Assembly: GCA_002311835.1 (NCBI GenBank)
Contig: DBZY01000113.1
Coordinates: 1 to 6,433, forward strand
Origin: Proteobacteria bacterium UBA1148
GTDB taxonomy: Bacteria; Pseudomonadota; Gammaproteobacteria; Steroidobacterales; Rariloculaceae
Reading direction: 5' to 3'
Length of the DNA stretch: 6,433 nt
A model generated the notes under the pieces. The model was not told the DNA's origin. It saw only the letters and a program-made list of their open reading frames with translations, and searched no databases. The number at the start of each line of letters is the position of its first letter. The first letter of the stretch is position 1. Positions 1 to 6,433 of this stretch are shown piece by piece. Made by a program: the position numbers and the translations under genes.

Positions 1-161
1 TGACGACGCTGCGGGAGAAGCTGGTCAAGATCGGCGCAAAGATGGTCCGCCACGGCCGCTATGTCTCCTTCCAGATGGCCGAAGTCGCGGTGTCGCGCCG
101 GATGTTCGGTCAGATCCTGGCGCGGATTGCCCGACTGCGTGCGCCGCCGGTGCCGGTTTGA
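1..161 (+). CDS. IS1380-family transposase, C-terminal fragment (5' end outside window)
   Basis: The frame is open from the window edge and ends in TGA at 159-161, giving 52 residues that begin TTLREKLVKIGAKMVRHGRY and finish with a proline/valine-rich tail. I recognise this as the usual C-terminus of IS1380-type DDE transposases (DDE group 1): the LREKL-KIGAK-V-HGRYV-FQ-AEVAV stretch followed by an arginine-rich helix is typical of alphaproteobacterial members. Such enzymes cut and join the ends of their own element. The catalytic acidic residues lie upstream of the window, so whether the gene is intact cannot be judged. Base composition is clearly richer in G and C than the genes downstream, as expected for a mobile element. 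The family call is from memory of the family, not from an alignment. Confidence 0.8.
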   Translation, partial: TTLREKLVKIGAKMVRHGRYVSFQMAEVAVSRRMFGQILARIARLRAPPVPV

Positions 162-374
162 CCCTAGGGGCGGTCGGCGGGGAAAGAAAAGCCACGGGAG
201 ACCTGTGCCTTGATGACGAAAAAAACTGGCTATGAGCGCCATGAAACCGTCCTCGGCGCTAGTCCGGAAGGCAAACGGAGCGTCTTGCCCACGCCCATAA
301 ACATCCGAATTGCCGTCAATGGCCGAAATCGCTACCCTAATGGCCGGAAACGGAGGCCACCTGGGGAATGTCGG
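1..374 (+). mobile_element. Partial IS1380-type insertion sequence, right-hand part
   Basis: The transposase tail is followed by about 210 bases of GC-rich DNA with no convincing reading frame, and composition then drops sharply to AT-rich at about 375. Members of this IS family carry a fairly long non-coding tail between transposase stop and terminal inverted repeat, which fits. The proposed outer end near the GGGGAATGTCGG stretch (363-374) is inferred from the composition break and the position; the left terminal repeat is outside the window, so it cannot be matched. A target-site duplication cannot be tested for the same reason. The end coordinate may be wrong by tens of bases. Confidence 0.5.
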
Positions 375-427
375 ATTAGATAATATTTTGCCCTCCTGGA
401 AGCACAATATGAAGTGAGTTGCCCGCA
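162..427. other. Non-coding stretch between transposase stop and TPR gene
   Basis: I see no supported gene here. The first part is GC-rich and probably belongs to the insertion sequence. It contains an imperfect short direct repeat (AATGGCCG at 318-325 and again at 339-346). The last 50 bases are AT-rich and hold a TAGATAATAT stretch (377-386) that could serve as a -10 box for the TPR gene, but no fitting -35 box is visible about 17 bases upstream. A purine-rich GAAGTGAG at 411-418 is the only Shine-Dalgarno-like sequence before the ATG at 428. Confidence 0.5.
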
Positions 428-1855
428 ATGTCACCTACGCATGTTAGAAAGACCTTGCGCCAAGCTAGCTTTTTCAAGCGGACTGGACGCCTAAAGGAAG
501 CACGTAAACTCTATCGGCGGGTAATTTCCGCGCATCCGAAGAATAAAGATGCGCTGAAAGCCTGTGCTGTAATTTCACTCCAATTAAACTTGATAGATGA
601 GGCAGTAGCTCTTCTTCAGAGGGCTGTTTCTCTCGACGAAGCCGATTCTGGTGCTCAAAATGATTATGGTAACGTGCTTCAAGCAGCAGGTAGAATCGAT
701 GATGCAATCGCTGCCTATCGATACTCAGTTAAAATTGATTCACGTAAAGCGGAAACGCATTTTAATCTCGGAAACGCTCTACGAACCGTTGGCAATCTCG
801 AAGGAGCGGCGGCAGCCTATCACCAGGCTGAAATACTTCGACCTAACTATGTTAATGCCAAATTTCAACTTGGTCTTGTGTTACATGCACAGGGGTATCT
901 CGATGCGGCGGCAAAACAATTTCGGGAAGTTCTGGAAATTGACGTGGCGAATTCTGAAGCTAGTTTTGCCCTTGGCAACGTGCTCTATTCTGCAGAGAAA
1001 CTAGATGGTGCCATGGAGGCTTATGCACATGCTGCTAAGTCGCGACCGGAAGTTTTTGATGGGTCTTTTGAAGTGGGTAAGCCTCGGCATGTTCACGCCT
1101 ATTTCGATCGAGGGGAGCCAGAGGCAGCGCTCAGAGCCTGCGATTCTTATTTAGCGCGCCGACCAGGTCAAAGCTGTGCACTCGCTTTGAAAGCGATCGC
1201 TTTGAATGAATTGGGTGAGAGGGATGCTGTCCGGAAGCTTCTCGACTTCGATGATCTCCTATGTTCCGTTCACCTTAACCCACCACCCTCATACGAAAGC
1301 CTCGAGGCGTTTAACGCGGCCTTAGAAAGTCATATAAGCGGTCATTCTACCCTCATGGATGCGCCAGAAAATTATTCAATGCAGGGAGGTAAGAGTACGG
1401 GCGAACTTTTCGTAAGCGACGAAGGGCCAATCAGCGATTTTAAAACACTTCTGGAGTTTTCGGTCATCTCATATTGCGAGGCACTTCCTAAGGATCCCAC
1501 GCACCCTTTTCTCGTAAATAATCCTGATTCAATTAAGATAACGGCCTGGGGAGTAATTCTAAATGATGGGGCGTACCAAGTGCCGCACATCCACCCTTCA
1601 GCTTGGCTAAGTGGGGTTTATTACGTACGACTCCCCAATATTATTAATGCTAACAGTGCCCTCAGTGCTGGATATATCAAGTTCGGCCAGCCCTATTGGG
1701 ATTTTAAAACTTATGCTGACCTCGAAACCAAACTTATTCGACCGGAGGAAGGACTTATGTTACTCTTTCCTTCCTATATGTTTCACAGCACATTGCCCTT
1801 CTCAAGTAAAGAGCACCGCGTAAGTATCGCTTTTGACATATTTCCTTCGAGGTAA
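428..1855 (+). CDS. TPR-repeat protein with C-terminal putative 2OG-Fe(II) oxygenase domain
   Basis: The protein has 475 residues from the ATG at 428. An in-frame TTG at 419 is possible, but GAAGTGAG (411-418) sits nine bases before the ATG and directly against the TTG, so I prefer the ATG. Residues about 5-209 are consecutive 34-residue tetratricopeptide units (clearest at 74-107, 108-141 and 142-175, with the NLGNAL...G....A...Y..A....P pattern), with more degenerate repeats to about 270. The C-terminal part resembles the 'putative 2OG-Fe(II) oxygenase' family (2OG-FeII_Oxy_5): HIHP at 387-390, SGVYYV at 395-400, FPSYMFH with His453, and Arg464 in the closing HRVSIAFD strand. In that fold the two histidine sites would bind iron and the arginine the 2-oxoglutarate carboxylate. 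TPRs usually bind a protein partner, so a protein hydroxylase is a reasonable but unproven role. No signal peptide or membrane segment is seen, so it is likely cytoplasmic. It converges with the importer genes and is unlikely to belong to them. Confidence 0.85.
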   Translation: MSPTHVRKTLRQASFFKRTGRLKEARKLYRRVISAHPKNKDALKACAVISLQLNLIDEAVALLQRAVSLDEADSGAQNDYGNVLQAAGRIDDAIAAYRYSVKIDSRKAETHFNLGNALRTVGNLEGAAAAYHQAEILRPNYVNAKFQLGLVLHAQGYLDAAAKQFREVLEIDVANSEASFALGNVLYSAEKLDGAMEAYAHAAKSRPEVFDGSFEVGKPRHVHAYFDRGEPEAALRACDSYLARRPGQSCALALKAIALNELGERDAVRKLLDFDDLLCSVHLNPPPSYESLEAFNAALESHISGHSTLMDAPENYSMQGGKSTGELFVSDEGPISDFKTLLEFSVISYCEALPKDPTHPFLVNNPDSIKITAWGVILNDGAYQVPHIHPSAWLSGVYYVRLPNIINANSALSAGYIKFGQPYWDFKTYADLETKLIRPEEGLMLLFPSYMFHSTLPFSSKEHRVSIAFDIFPSR

Positions 1856-1902
1856 TAGCGTGGTTTGCCGTGGTTGCAACTATTTGGCTCGTCGGGCTAA
1901 AG

Positions 1903-2775
1903 CTAACTTCGGTCCAATTTTGCGAAGAGCAGCCAAAAGAAACCGCCAAGAACGGGCAACGTTACAGCGAGGATAATCGTCGAAAGTGAAAAAATAATTG
2001 GTACCTGAGATTGGTGTGACGCTGTCATGGTCCAGTTGTATATCGGCATAGTTGTCTCGGAGCCACGAAGAAATATTGAACGCAGAAGCTCGTTGAAAGA
2101 TAGTAGAAAGCCAAAAATTCCTGCTCCGATGATACCGGGCCGCAGAATCGGAAACTCGATGTTCCAAAATCGGCGCCACTTCTTGGCTCCAAGATCCTCT
2201 GCAGCCTCCAAAAGTCGATGATCAAACCGCACCGCTATGATCAAGACCAGAAGGAGAGAGAACGGTAGTGCCCATACTAGGTGGCCAATAAAGATTGACC
2301 ACAGTCCCAACCGCAATTCGAGAAATGATCGTATGAATATGAATAATGCGGCACCCATGGTTAGGCCCGGCACAAAAAGGGGGATTAGCGCAACTAACAA
2401 AACGCCACCCGGCTTCCGCAGTCGAGGGATAGCGCGTCCTACCGCCGTTGCGACGATCATGCATACGACAGCCACGATCAACCCTAAAATGACACTTTCA
2501 TAAAGGGGCTCCCCCCATTTGTTGAATTCACCCAAAAGTTCTCGGTAGTGCTCTGTTGTAAGTGGATACGGAATGCCTGATAGAGGGCGGTCGCTAAAAG
2601 ACATCACGGCAAGCCAAACGAGCGGTATGTACATCAAAATAATAACAATTAAGCCGAGCCACTTTGCAGTGCTGGGCCATACTGTCCACGCTGCAATGCG
2701 GCGCCAAGAAAGTGCACCACCATGGCCAATTTTCCCGTGGGTTGTTATTGAGGACCCGGGGGCTAACTCTGTCAT
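1903..2775 (-). CDS. ABC importer permease, PotC/PotI-type, second membrane subunit
   Basis: This is a 290-residue inner-membrane protein with six likely membrane segments at about 39-60, 94-115, 123-148, 157-182, 214-236 and 258-285. The cytoplasmic EAA loop that docks on the ATPase is plain: E190-A-A-E-D-L-G196 followed by the proline at 209 (EFPIL where LP is usual). The following SFNEL stretch (226-230) matches the SFDE-type segment common in PotC-like subunits. The first 35 or so residues are a hydrophilic N-terminal extension before the first membrane segment. The start is fixed by translational coupling: its ATG (2775-2773) overlaps the TGA (2774-2772) of the upstream permease gene in an ATGA, with only a weak purine-rich site before it. 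It is the last gene of the locus. Substrate specificity cannot be read from it. Confidence 0.9.
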   Translation of the reverse strand: MTELAPGSSITTHGKIGHGGALSWRRIAAWTVWPSTAKWLGLIVIILMYIPLVWLAVMSFSDRPLSGIPYPLTTEHYRELLGEFNKWGEPLYESVILGLIVAVVCMIVATAVGRAIPRLRKPGGVLLVALIPLFVPGLTMGAALFIFIRSFLELRLGLWSIFIGHLVWALPFSLLLVLIIAVRFDHRLLEAAEDLGAKKWRRFWNIEFPILRPGIIGAGIFGFLLSFNELLRSIFLRGSETTMPIYNWTMTASHQSQVPIIFSLSTIILAVTLPVLGGFFWLLFAKLDRS

Positions 2776-3692
2776 CGTTTCATAGTGTGAAATATGTCTC
2801 CAATTGAACCTAATCGACGTGTTGCTAAAATTAGCACAGCGAGAAAGATTACTAGAAGCGCTATTACGAACACAGATAATGCCGCGGCAGTTGGATATTT
2901 AAGTTCCCTCATTGCAGCATCAACCGAAGGTCCTAACAGATTAACAAAGCCGCCGCCTAGCATCTCAGGTTCGACCCAAGTAGCCATCAACGGAACCATC
3001 GTAAAGACACCGCCCGCAACTATACCTGGAAGTGATAGGGGCAGGATAATACGAAATAGCGTCTGAAGCTTGCTAGCTCCAAGATCTCTGCTAGCCTCAA
3101 GGTATTCATCGTCAATTAAAGTTATGACTAGAAATATAGGGAATACCATCGTTGGAAAATAGGGTGCTAGAATTCCAAAATGTACAGCAAATTCAGAAAA
3201 CAGCAACCACTCGATTGGCTCATTATTCACTCCAGTTTCCATGAGGACAAAGTTTATTATCCCATTTCTACCTAGTATTGCACGCCAAATAATTGTTCGA
3301 GAAGAGGGGTCTACGAAAAAAGGAATAGTTAAAAGTGTAATTATAACTGCTTTGGTGACTTTTGATTTACAAACTTTAGCAAGCCAAAGTGCAAAAGGAA
3401 AAGCGACTAAAAACTCAATGGCAGTCATTACCAAGACGATACGTAACGTGCGTACGGCGGAAATCCATCGGCCAGAATCGATCAGAGAGTCCCATGTCTT
3501 GAATGAGGCGTCGTATACCACTCGGTATTGCTTCATTTCGAAAAAACTATGGGCCACCATAATCAAAAGCGGGACGATAACAATGATCACCCAGACAACT
3601 ATAAATGTAGGGATGACCCAATCTCGCGAAAATAAGTTGCTGTACCTAGCGCGGAGGCCGACGATTAGGCTCTTTTGGACTTTGTCTGACAT
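2772..3692 (-). CDS. ABC importer permease, PotB/PotH-type, first membrane subunit
   Basis: This 306-residue inner-membrane protein has predicted membrane segments at about 27-52, 83-107, 115-139, 167-193, 224-242 and 269-291, with a periplasmic stretch after the first (about 53-80). The EAA loop reads E199-A-S-R-D-L-G205, ending in ILP (216-218), which is the ATPase docking helix of type I importers. The order of this subunit before the second permease, with a four-base ATGA overlap, is that of PotB-PotC/PotH-PotI pairs, and the two would form a heterodimeric channel. The ATG is preceded by a poor ribosome site; the nearest GGGAG on the coding strand is about 16 bases upstream and is part of the hairpin foot. 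Together with the terminator just upstream, this suggests lower expression than the binding protein. Confidence 0.9.
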   Translation of the reverse strand: MSDKVQKSLIVGLRARYSNLFSRDWVIPTFIVVWVIIVIVPLLIMVAHSFFEMKQYRVVYDASFKTWDSLIDSGRWISAVRTLRIVLVMTAIEFLVAFPFALWLAKVCKSKVTKAVIITLLTIPFFVDPSSRTIIWRAILGRNGIINFVLMETGVNNEPIEWLLFSEFAVHFGILAPYFPTMVFPIFLVITLIDDEYLEASRDLGASKLQTLFRIILPLSLPGIVAGGVFTMVPLMATWVEPEMLGGGFVNLLGPSVDAAMRELKYPTAAALSVFVIALLVIFLAVLILATRRLGSIGDIFHTMKR

Positions 3693-3701
3693 CTGGCGTG
3701 C

Positions 3702-3749
3702 AAAAAATCTCCCGGTGCGCAGACCAGCTCAAGCTGGTAGCGCACCGGG
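3702..3749 (-). terminator. Rho-independent-type terminator/attenuator between binding-protein and permease genes
   Basis: On the minus strand a 10-bp stem (CCCGGTGCGC pairing with GCGCACCGGG, arms 3749-3740 and 3720-3711) continues, after a small internal loop, into a 6-bp stem (ACCAGC with GCTGGT) closed by a four-base loop. It is followed after three bases by a run of six T on the minus strand (3708-3703). This is the textbook shape of an intrinsic terminator. It sits 33 bases after the stop codon of the binding-protein gene and 10 to 19 bases before the start codon of the first permease, so partial read-through is needed to express the permeases. It should also protect the 3' end of the receptor mRNA. 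Confidence 0.85.
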
Positions 3750-3782
3750 ATGTGGTCAGTTTGATAGATGTGGTGGGCTAAG

Positions 3783-4985
3783 CTAAGCGTTCAAGAACCG
3801 CTGCCACTCCTCTTCCATAACGGCCGCGTTCGGCGCCGCAGGTTTGCCAAAGAAGGGCTTCTCGAATTTTTTGTTCACCTTCTTCTCTGTCCACTTGAGA
3901 TTATCAATTTTTTCCTGAGACCAGCCATTCTCCTCAGCGTATTTTATACCTAAGTCCATATTTGGGCCAGCATACCCACGCTGGTCGGCCTGATAGGCTC
4001 GATACTCGCCAGTCATGTAGTAGTTCAACATTCTATAAATGTTGTCGACGTTATCGCGCTCAAGTGCTTTGGTGTGCATGTAGGCGCCGTGTCCCCACTT
4101 ATAGTAGCCTTCGACGGTGAATGCATACATTACCGTATTCGGCCCTAGGATATTATTGGCTTCCTTGGTAGCTGGTTCCCAGCAATTTATCAAATCGATC
4201 TCGTGATTGCTCAGGAGTTGTACTTGCTCTTCAAAGGCAGCGTGGAGCGAACGGAACTGTCCGGCCCGTTTACGATCCGCCGCAAAGTCGGCGACAATTC
4301 GGGCTTCTTCGCCCGTCATGTTAGCGACGTCTTTGATATCAGCACGACCATGATATTTGAGATAATTAGCGACTTCAGGGCTAGATAAAAGCCAGCTTCG
4401 ATCTAGCGATACACGACCCTTAGTTTCATCGCTATCCAGCATCATGTGCCAGCCGATCTCATCAAGTCCATTGGGATTGGCACCGATCGATTCAGGAAAA
4501 TAGCCAAAACTGTCGGCGTTGCCGATTACTGGGACGCCGTATTGCTTGCCGCTGTCATCTTGTAGCAAATCCGTACGCTTCCAGTTGTCGGAGGTGCGGG
4601 CCCAGAGATTCAGCTCCGGATGGTCTTCAATTACCTCAGCGTAGTAACCCTGCGGACCCAATATATCCTCAGTGCCACCATCAAAGATGAAGATGTCGTG
4701 CGTCTCACCTAAATCGTTAGAGATGACATCTCGCATGAAAACGCCAATATCGGCGTTGGTTCCAGTGAATTCCATCTTTAGTCCGATAGACTTCTCCATG
4801 ATGCTCCAGTCTTTGAGCTGAGAAGTCGTAACGCCGTAGCCTTTTACTGTTGTAGAGGCGGCGTGAGCCGAAGTCGCTCTCGCGATGGCGCTGCCAGCGG
4901 CGACAGCGACAATTCCCGTTGCAGCGGCACCTTTTAGCAATTCGCGACGTGATACGTCGTTTCTTCCTGTCGATTCTGTCATCAT
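3783..4985 (-). CDS. Tat-exported ABC importer substrate-binding protein, PotD-like
   Basis: The protein has 400 residues. It opens with a twin-arginine signal: S-R13-R14-E-L-L-K in the n-region, an alanine/glycine-rich hydrophobic core (about 19-35), and a likely cleavage site after Ala42 (AHA before AST). The mature part of about 358 residues matches the size of group-D periplasmic receptors for polyamine-type importers. Features include FDGG near 101, the GVPVIGNADSFGYFPESIG segment (150-168), which resembles the hinge-side strand of PotD-like proteins, and an INCWEPA stretch (266-272). Aromatic residues (Trp269, Tyr294, Tyr295, Trp297) could line a pocket for a small cation or amine, but I could not align ligand residues, so the ligand is open. 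Two adjacent ATG codons exist; AAGGAG lies 4 bases before the first and 7 before the second (4982), so either may be used. It lies between the ATPase gene and the two permease genes and is followed by a terminator hairpin. Confidence 0.88.
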   Translation of the reverse strand: MMTESTGRNDVSRRELLKGAAATGIVAVAAGSAIARATSAHAASTTVKGYGVTTSQLKDWSIMEKSIGLKMEFTGTNADIGVFMRDVISNDLGETHDIFIFDGGTEDILGPQGYYAEVIEDHPELNLWARTSDNWKRTDLLQDDSGKQYGVPVIGNADSFGYFPESIGANPNGLDEIGWHMMLDSDETKGRVSLDRSWLLSSPEVANYLKYHGRADIKDVANMTGEEARIVADFAADRKRAGQFRSLHAAFEEQVQLLSNHEIDLINCWEPATKEANNILGPNTVMYAFTVEGYYKWGHGAYMHTKALERDNVDNIYRMLNYYMTGEYRAYQADQRGYAGPNMDLGIKYAEENGWSQEKIDNLKWTEKKVNKKFEKPFFGKPAAPNAAVMEEEWQRFLNA

Positions 4986-4989
4986 CCGT

Positions 4990-4995
4990 CTCCTT
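4990..4995 (-). promoter_or_regulatory. Ribosome binding site of the substrate-binding protein gene
   Basis: The minus strand reads AAGGAG here, the best Shine-Dalgarno match of the locus. Spacing is 4 bases to the first ATG and 7 to the second, which favours the second ATG. It is clearly stronger than the sites before either permease gene, in line with high receptor synthesis. Confidence 0.75.
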
Positions 4996-5067
4996 ATCGG
5001 TTAATGTTCCCGAACCAGCAACACCTCTCCTCCCAGAGAATATATCACTGTTTCCCCGCCACGCGCT

Positions 5068-6213
5068 TCATGTTCCTGGCATGATTACACAATCTTTTTC
5101 GCGCCACCACAAATTAGTAACTTGCGAGACATCAAAGCCGCTGTCCCAGATGCGTGCCTTTATAGCACCGACATCGGTTTCAACGGTCTGGTCTAGATAC
5201 TTTCCTTTGTAAATCGTTGTGCCGGCGCGACATGAGATTCTATTGGTTTCGGAGCTCGCATGCTCGTCTCCGCACAAAAGATGAACCCGCTCTGCGCGAA
5301 TCCCAAGAGTTATTATTTCGCCGATAGCGGGAGCGCCGTTACCGCACCAGCGACCGCGCAGCATGTATGAACCGAGTTTAGCGGTTGCCATGCCATTGTT
5401 TACTGATTCCAGCGCGCCGCCAAAGAGGTTTTCAACACCCATGAAGTCGGCAACGAAATGGGAGTTCGGGCGGTCAAAAATATCCCGCGGTGGACCTTCC
5501 TGGATAATTTTGCCCTCTCGCATGAGGATAATGCGATCACTCATGGTAAGAGCTTCTTCTTGGCTATGCGTGATATAGATGAAGGTCATGGCTAGTTTTT
5601 CATGCAGTTCAAGAAGCTCTACTTGCATCTCTAGACGAAGTTTTTCATCGAGAGCGCCGAGGGGTTCATCTAACAGCAAAATAGCGGGCTCAGTTACTAG
5701 CGCACGAGCGAGAGACACGCGCTGACGTTCACCGCCGCTCAACTGATGTACGCGGCGCTTATACTTACCTGAGAGGCGGACCAATTCGAGCGCACTATCT
5801 GCACGCTGCCGCCTTACTGCAGGGGGCACGCGGCGTACGCTCAGTCCATACTCAACGTTTTCACCGACTGACATGTGGGGAAACAGCGCATAGTGCTGAA
5901 AGACAGTGGTGCAATTTCTGTCCGACGCAGGAACGCTTGCGACATCCTCTCCAGCGATTCGAATCACACCAATATTTGTAGGCTTTTCCAGCCCAGAGAT
6001 AATGCGCAAGAGAGTAGTTTTACCTGATCCGCTCTCACCCAAAATCGTCAGAAACTCGCCTTTTTGAACAGTTAGCGATACATTATCTACCGCGACAACG
6101 TCGCCATAACGATGGAGCGCGTCACGTACCTCCAGTATAGGTTGAACATTATCTGCTGGGTCGGTGGAGCTCTCAGTGTGCTGATACGCACGACCCGCCG
6201 AGTCGGTCGACAC
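5068..6213 (-). CDS. ABC importer ATP-binding protein, PotA/PotG-type
   Basis: The protein has 381 residues and is the cytoplasmic ATPase that powers the importer. All nucleotide-binding elements are intact: Walker A GESGSGKTT (59-67), Q-loop Gln106 in VFQHYALFPHMSV, signature LSGGERQR (158-165), Walker B AILLLDEP (177-184), D-loop GALD (186-189) and the switch histidine His216. The region after about 240 (F-RP--HFVADFMG-EN, then a beta-rich tail with LGIRAERV at 303-310) is the regulatory TOBE-type extension typical of PotA/MalK-like ATPases. The start is a GTG at 6213; the next methionine in frame is at residue 112-114, inside the ATPase core, so an ATG start is excluded. A purine-rich GAGGGGAAG lies a few bases upstream. 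It is the first gene of the locus; 82 bases with no visible terminator separate it from the receptor gene, so co-transcription is likely. Confidence 0.93.
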   Translation of the reverse strand: MSTDSAGRAYQHTESSTDPADNVQPILEVRDALHRYGDVVAVDNVSLTVQKGEFLTILGESGSGKTTLLRIISGLEKPTNIGVIRIAGEDVASVPASDRNCTTVFQHYALFPHMSVGENVEYGLSVRRVPPAVRRQRADSALELVRLSGKYKRRVHQLSGGERQRVSLARALVTEPAILLLDEPLGALDEKLRLEMQVELLELHEKLAMTFIYITHSQEEALTMSDRIILMREGKIIQEGPPRDIFDRPNSHFVADFMGVENLFGGALESVNNGMATAKLGSYMLRGRWCGNGAPAIGEIITLGIRAERVHLLCGDEHASSETNRISCRAGTTIYKGKYLDQTVETDVGAIKARIWDSGFDVSQVTNLWWREKDCVIMPGT

Positions 6214-6433
6214 GATCTACTTCCCCTCTTTGCCAGTTTTATCTGATATACCCATTGAACTCTGACAAACAATAATCTTTCGTAGATGCCATTATCACAT
6301 CTTTGACATTCCTCGCACGATGCTGGAAGAACAGATTCAATGCGAATATTCCTACCGAAAGATATCAGATCGGAATTGGTGGTACAACGGATTATGGCTG
6401 AATCTTGACGGGACGGTAAAAAGTTGATGGCAG
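6214..6433. other. Upstream region of the importer operon
   Basis: This 220-base region must hold the operon promoter if transcription starts within the window. On the minus strand, TTGTTT (6272-6267) and TATATC (6250-6245) are 16 bases apart and could be a weak -35/-10 pair about 30 bases before the GTG, but both match consensus poorly. The rest is AT-rich and contains a short plus-strand frame at 6320-6427, given as a finding and not as a gene. I see no clear operator or riboswitch structure. Confidence 0.3.

Noticed and set aside
318..346. Two AATGGCCG copies as a repeat array
   Set aside because: Only two eight-base copies, imperfect beyond that, within GC-rich IS DNA; no array or regular spacing such as a CRISPR would show.
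377..386. TAGATAATAT as a confident promoter -10 box for the TPR gene
   Set aside because: No acceptable -35 sequence lies at the right distance, so it is only mentioned as a possibility.
419..427. TTG start for the TPR protein
   Set aside because: The purine-rich GAAGTGAG directly touches this TTG, leaving no spacing; the ATG three codons later has a normal distance.
651..1004. Plus-strand 117-residue frame inside the TPR gene
   Set aside because: It lies wholly within well-formed TPR units in another frame and shows no recognisable domain.
1873..1880. GTTGCAAC palindrome between the convergent genes as a terminator or operator
   Set aside because: Eight bases with no loop and no following T tract; too short to support any call.
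3241..3786. Plus-strand 181-residue frame
   Set aside because: It is antisense to the first permease gene and the terminator; the opposite strand has clear membrane segments and an EAA loop, so this is a shadow frame.
6087..6272. Minus-strand 61-residue frame with an ATG start upstream of the ATPase gene
   Set aside because: It overlaps the ATPase start in another frame, has arginine-rich low-information content and no family resemblance; the ATPase GTG start has the better ribosome site.

Overview
The window looks like alphaproteobacterial chromosome, probably a soil, plant-associated or marine lineage. This rests on a GC-rich IS1380-type transposase tail, a Tat-exported polyamine-type binding protein, and Shine-Dalgarno-like sites ahead of some genes. 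No ribosomal or housekeeping marker is present, so the taxonomy is an inference and stays loose.

Layout. Bases 1-161 (+) are the last 52 codons of an IS1380-family transposase, followed by a GC-rich non-coding tail that fits the rest of the insertion sequence up to about base 374. At 428-1855 (+) lies a two-part protein: N-terminal tetratricopeptide repeats and a C-terminal putative 2-oxoglutarate/Fe(II) oxygenase domain. Everything from 1903 to 6213 is on the minus strand and forms one ABC importer locus. In transcription order it holds an ATPase (6213-5068, GTG start), a Tat-signal substrate-binding protein (4985-3783), a strong hairpin with a T tract (3749-3702), and two permeases (3692-2772 and 2775-1903) whose reading frames overlap by ATGA. 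The TPR/oxygenase gene and the last permease gene converge, with 47 bases between their stop codons.

How the genes work together. The importer is complete: one periplasmic receptor, two different membrane subunits with EAA loops, and one ATPase with all nucleotide-binding motifs plus a TOBE-type tail. Order and sequence style place it in the spermidine/putrescine-type (PotABCD/PotFGHI) group. The ligand cannot be read from the sequence, because this group also includes importers for other small organic solutes. The hairpin after the binding-protein gene would lower permease mRNA relative to receptor mRNA, a known arrangement in binding-protein-dependent importers.

I see no clearly undescribed system. 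The points most worth a second look are the TPR-oxygenase fusion with its HxH metal-site motif, the intra-operon terminator, the IS junction just upstream of the TPR gene, and a possible short reading frame at the right edge.
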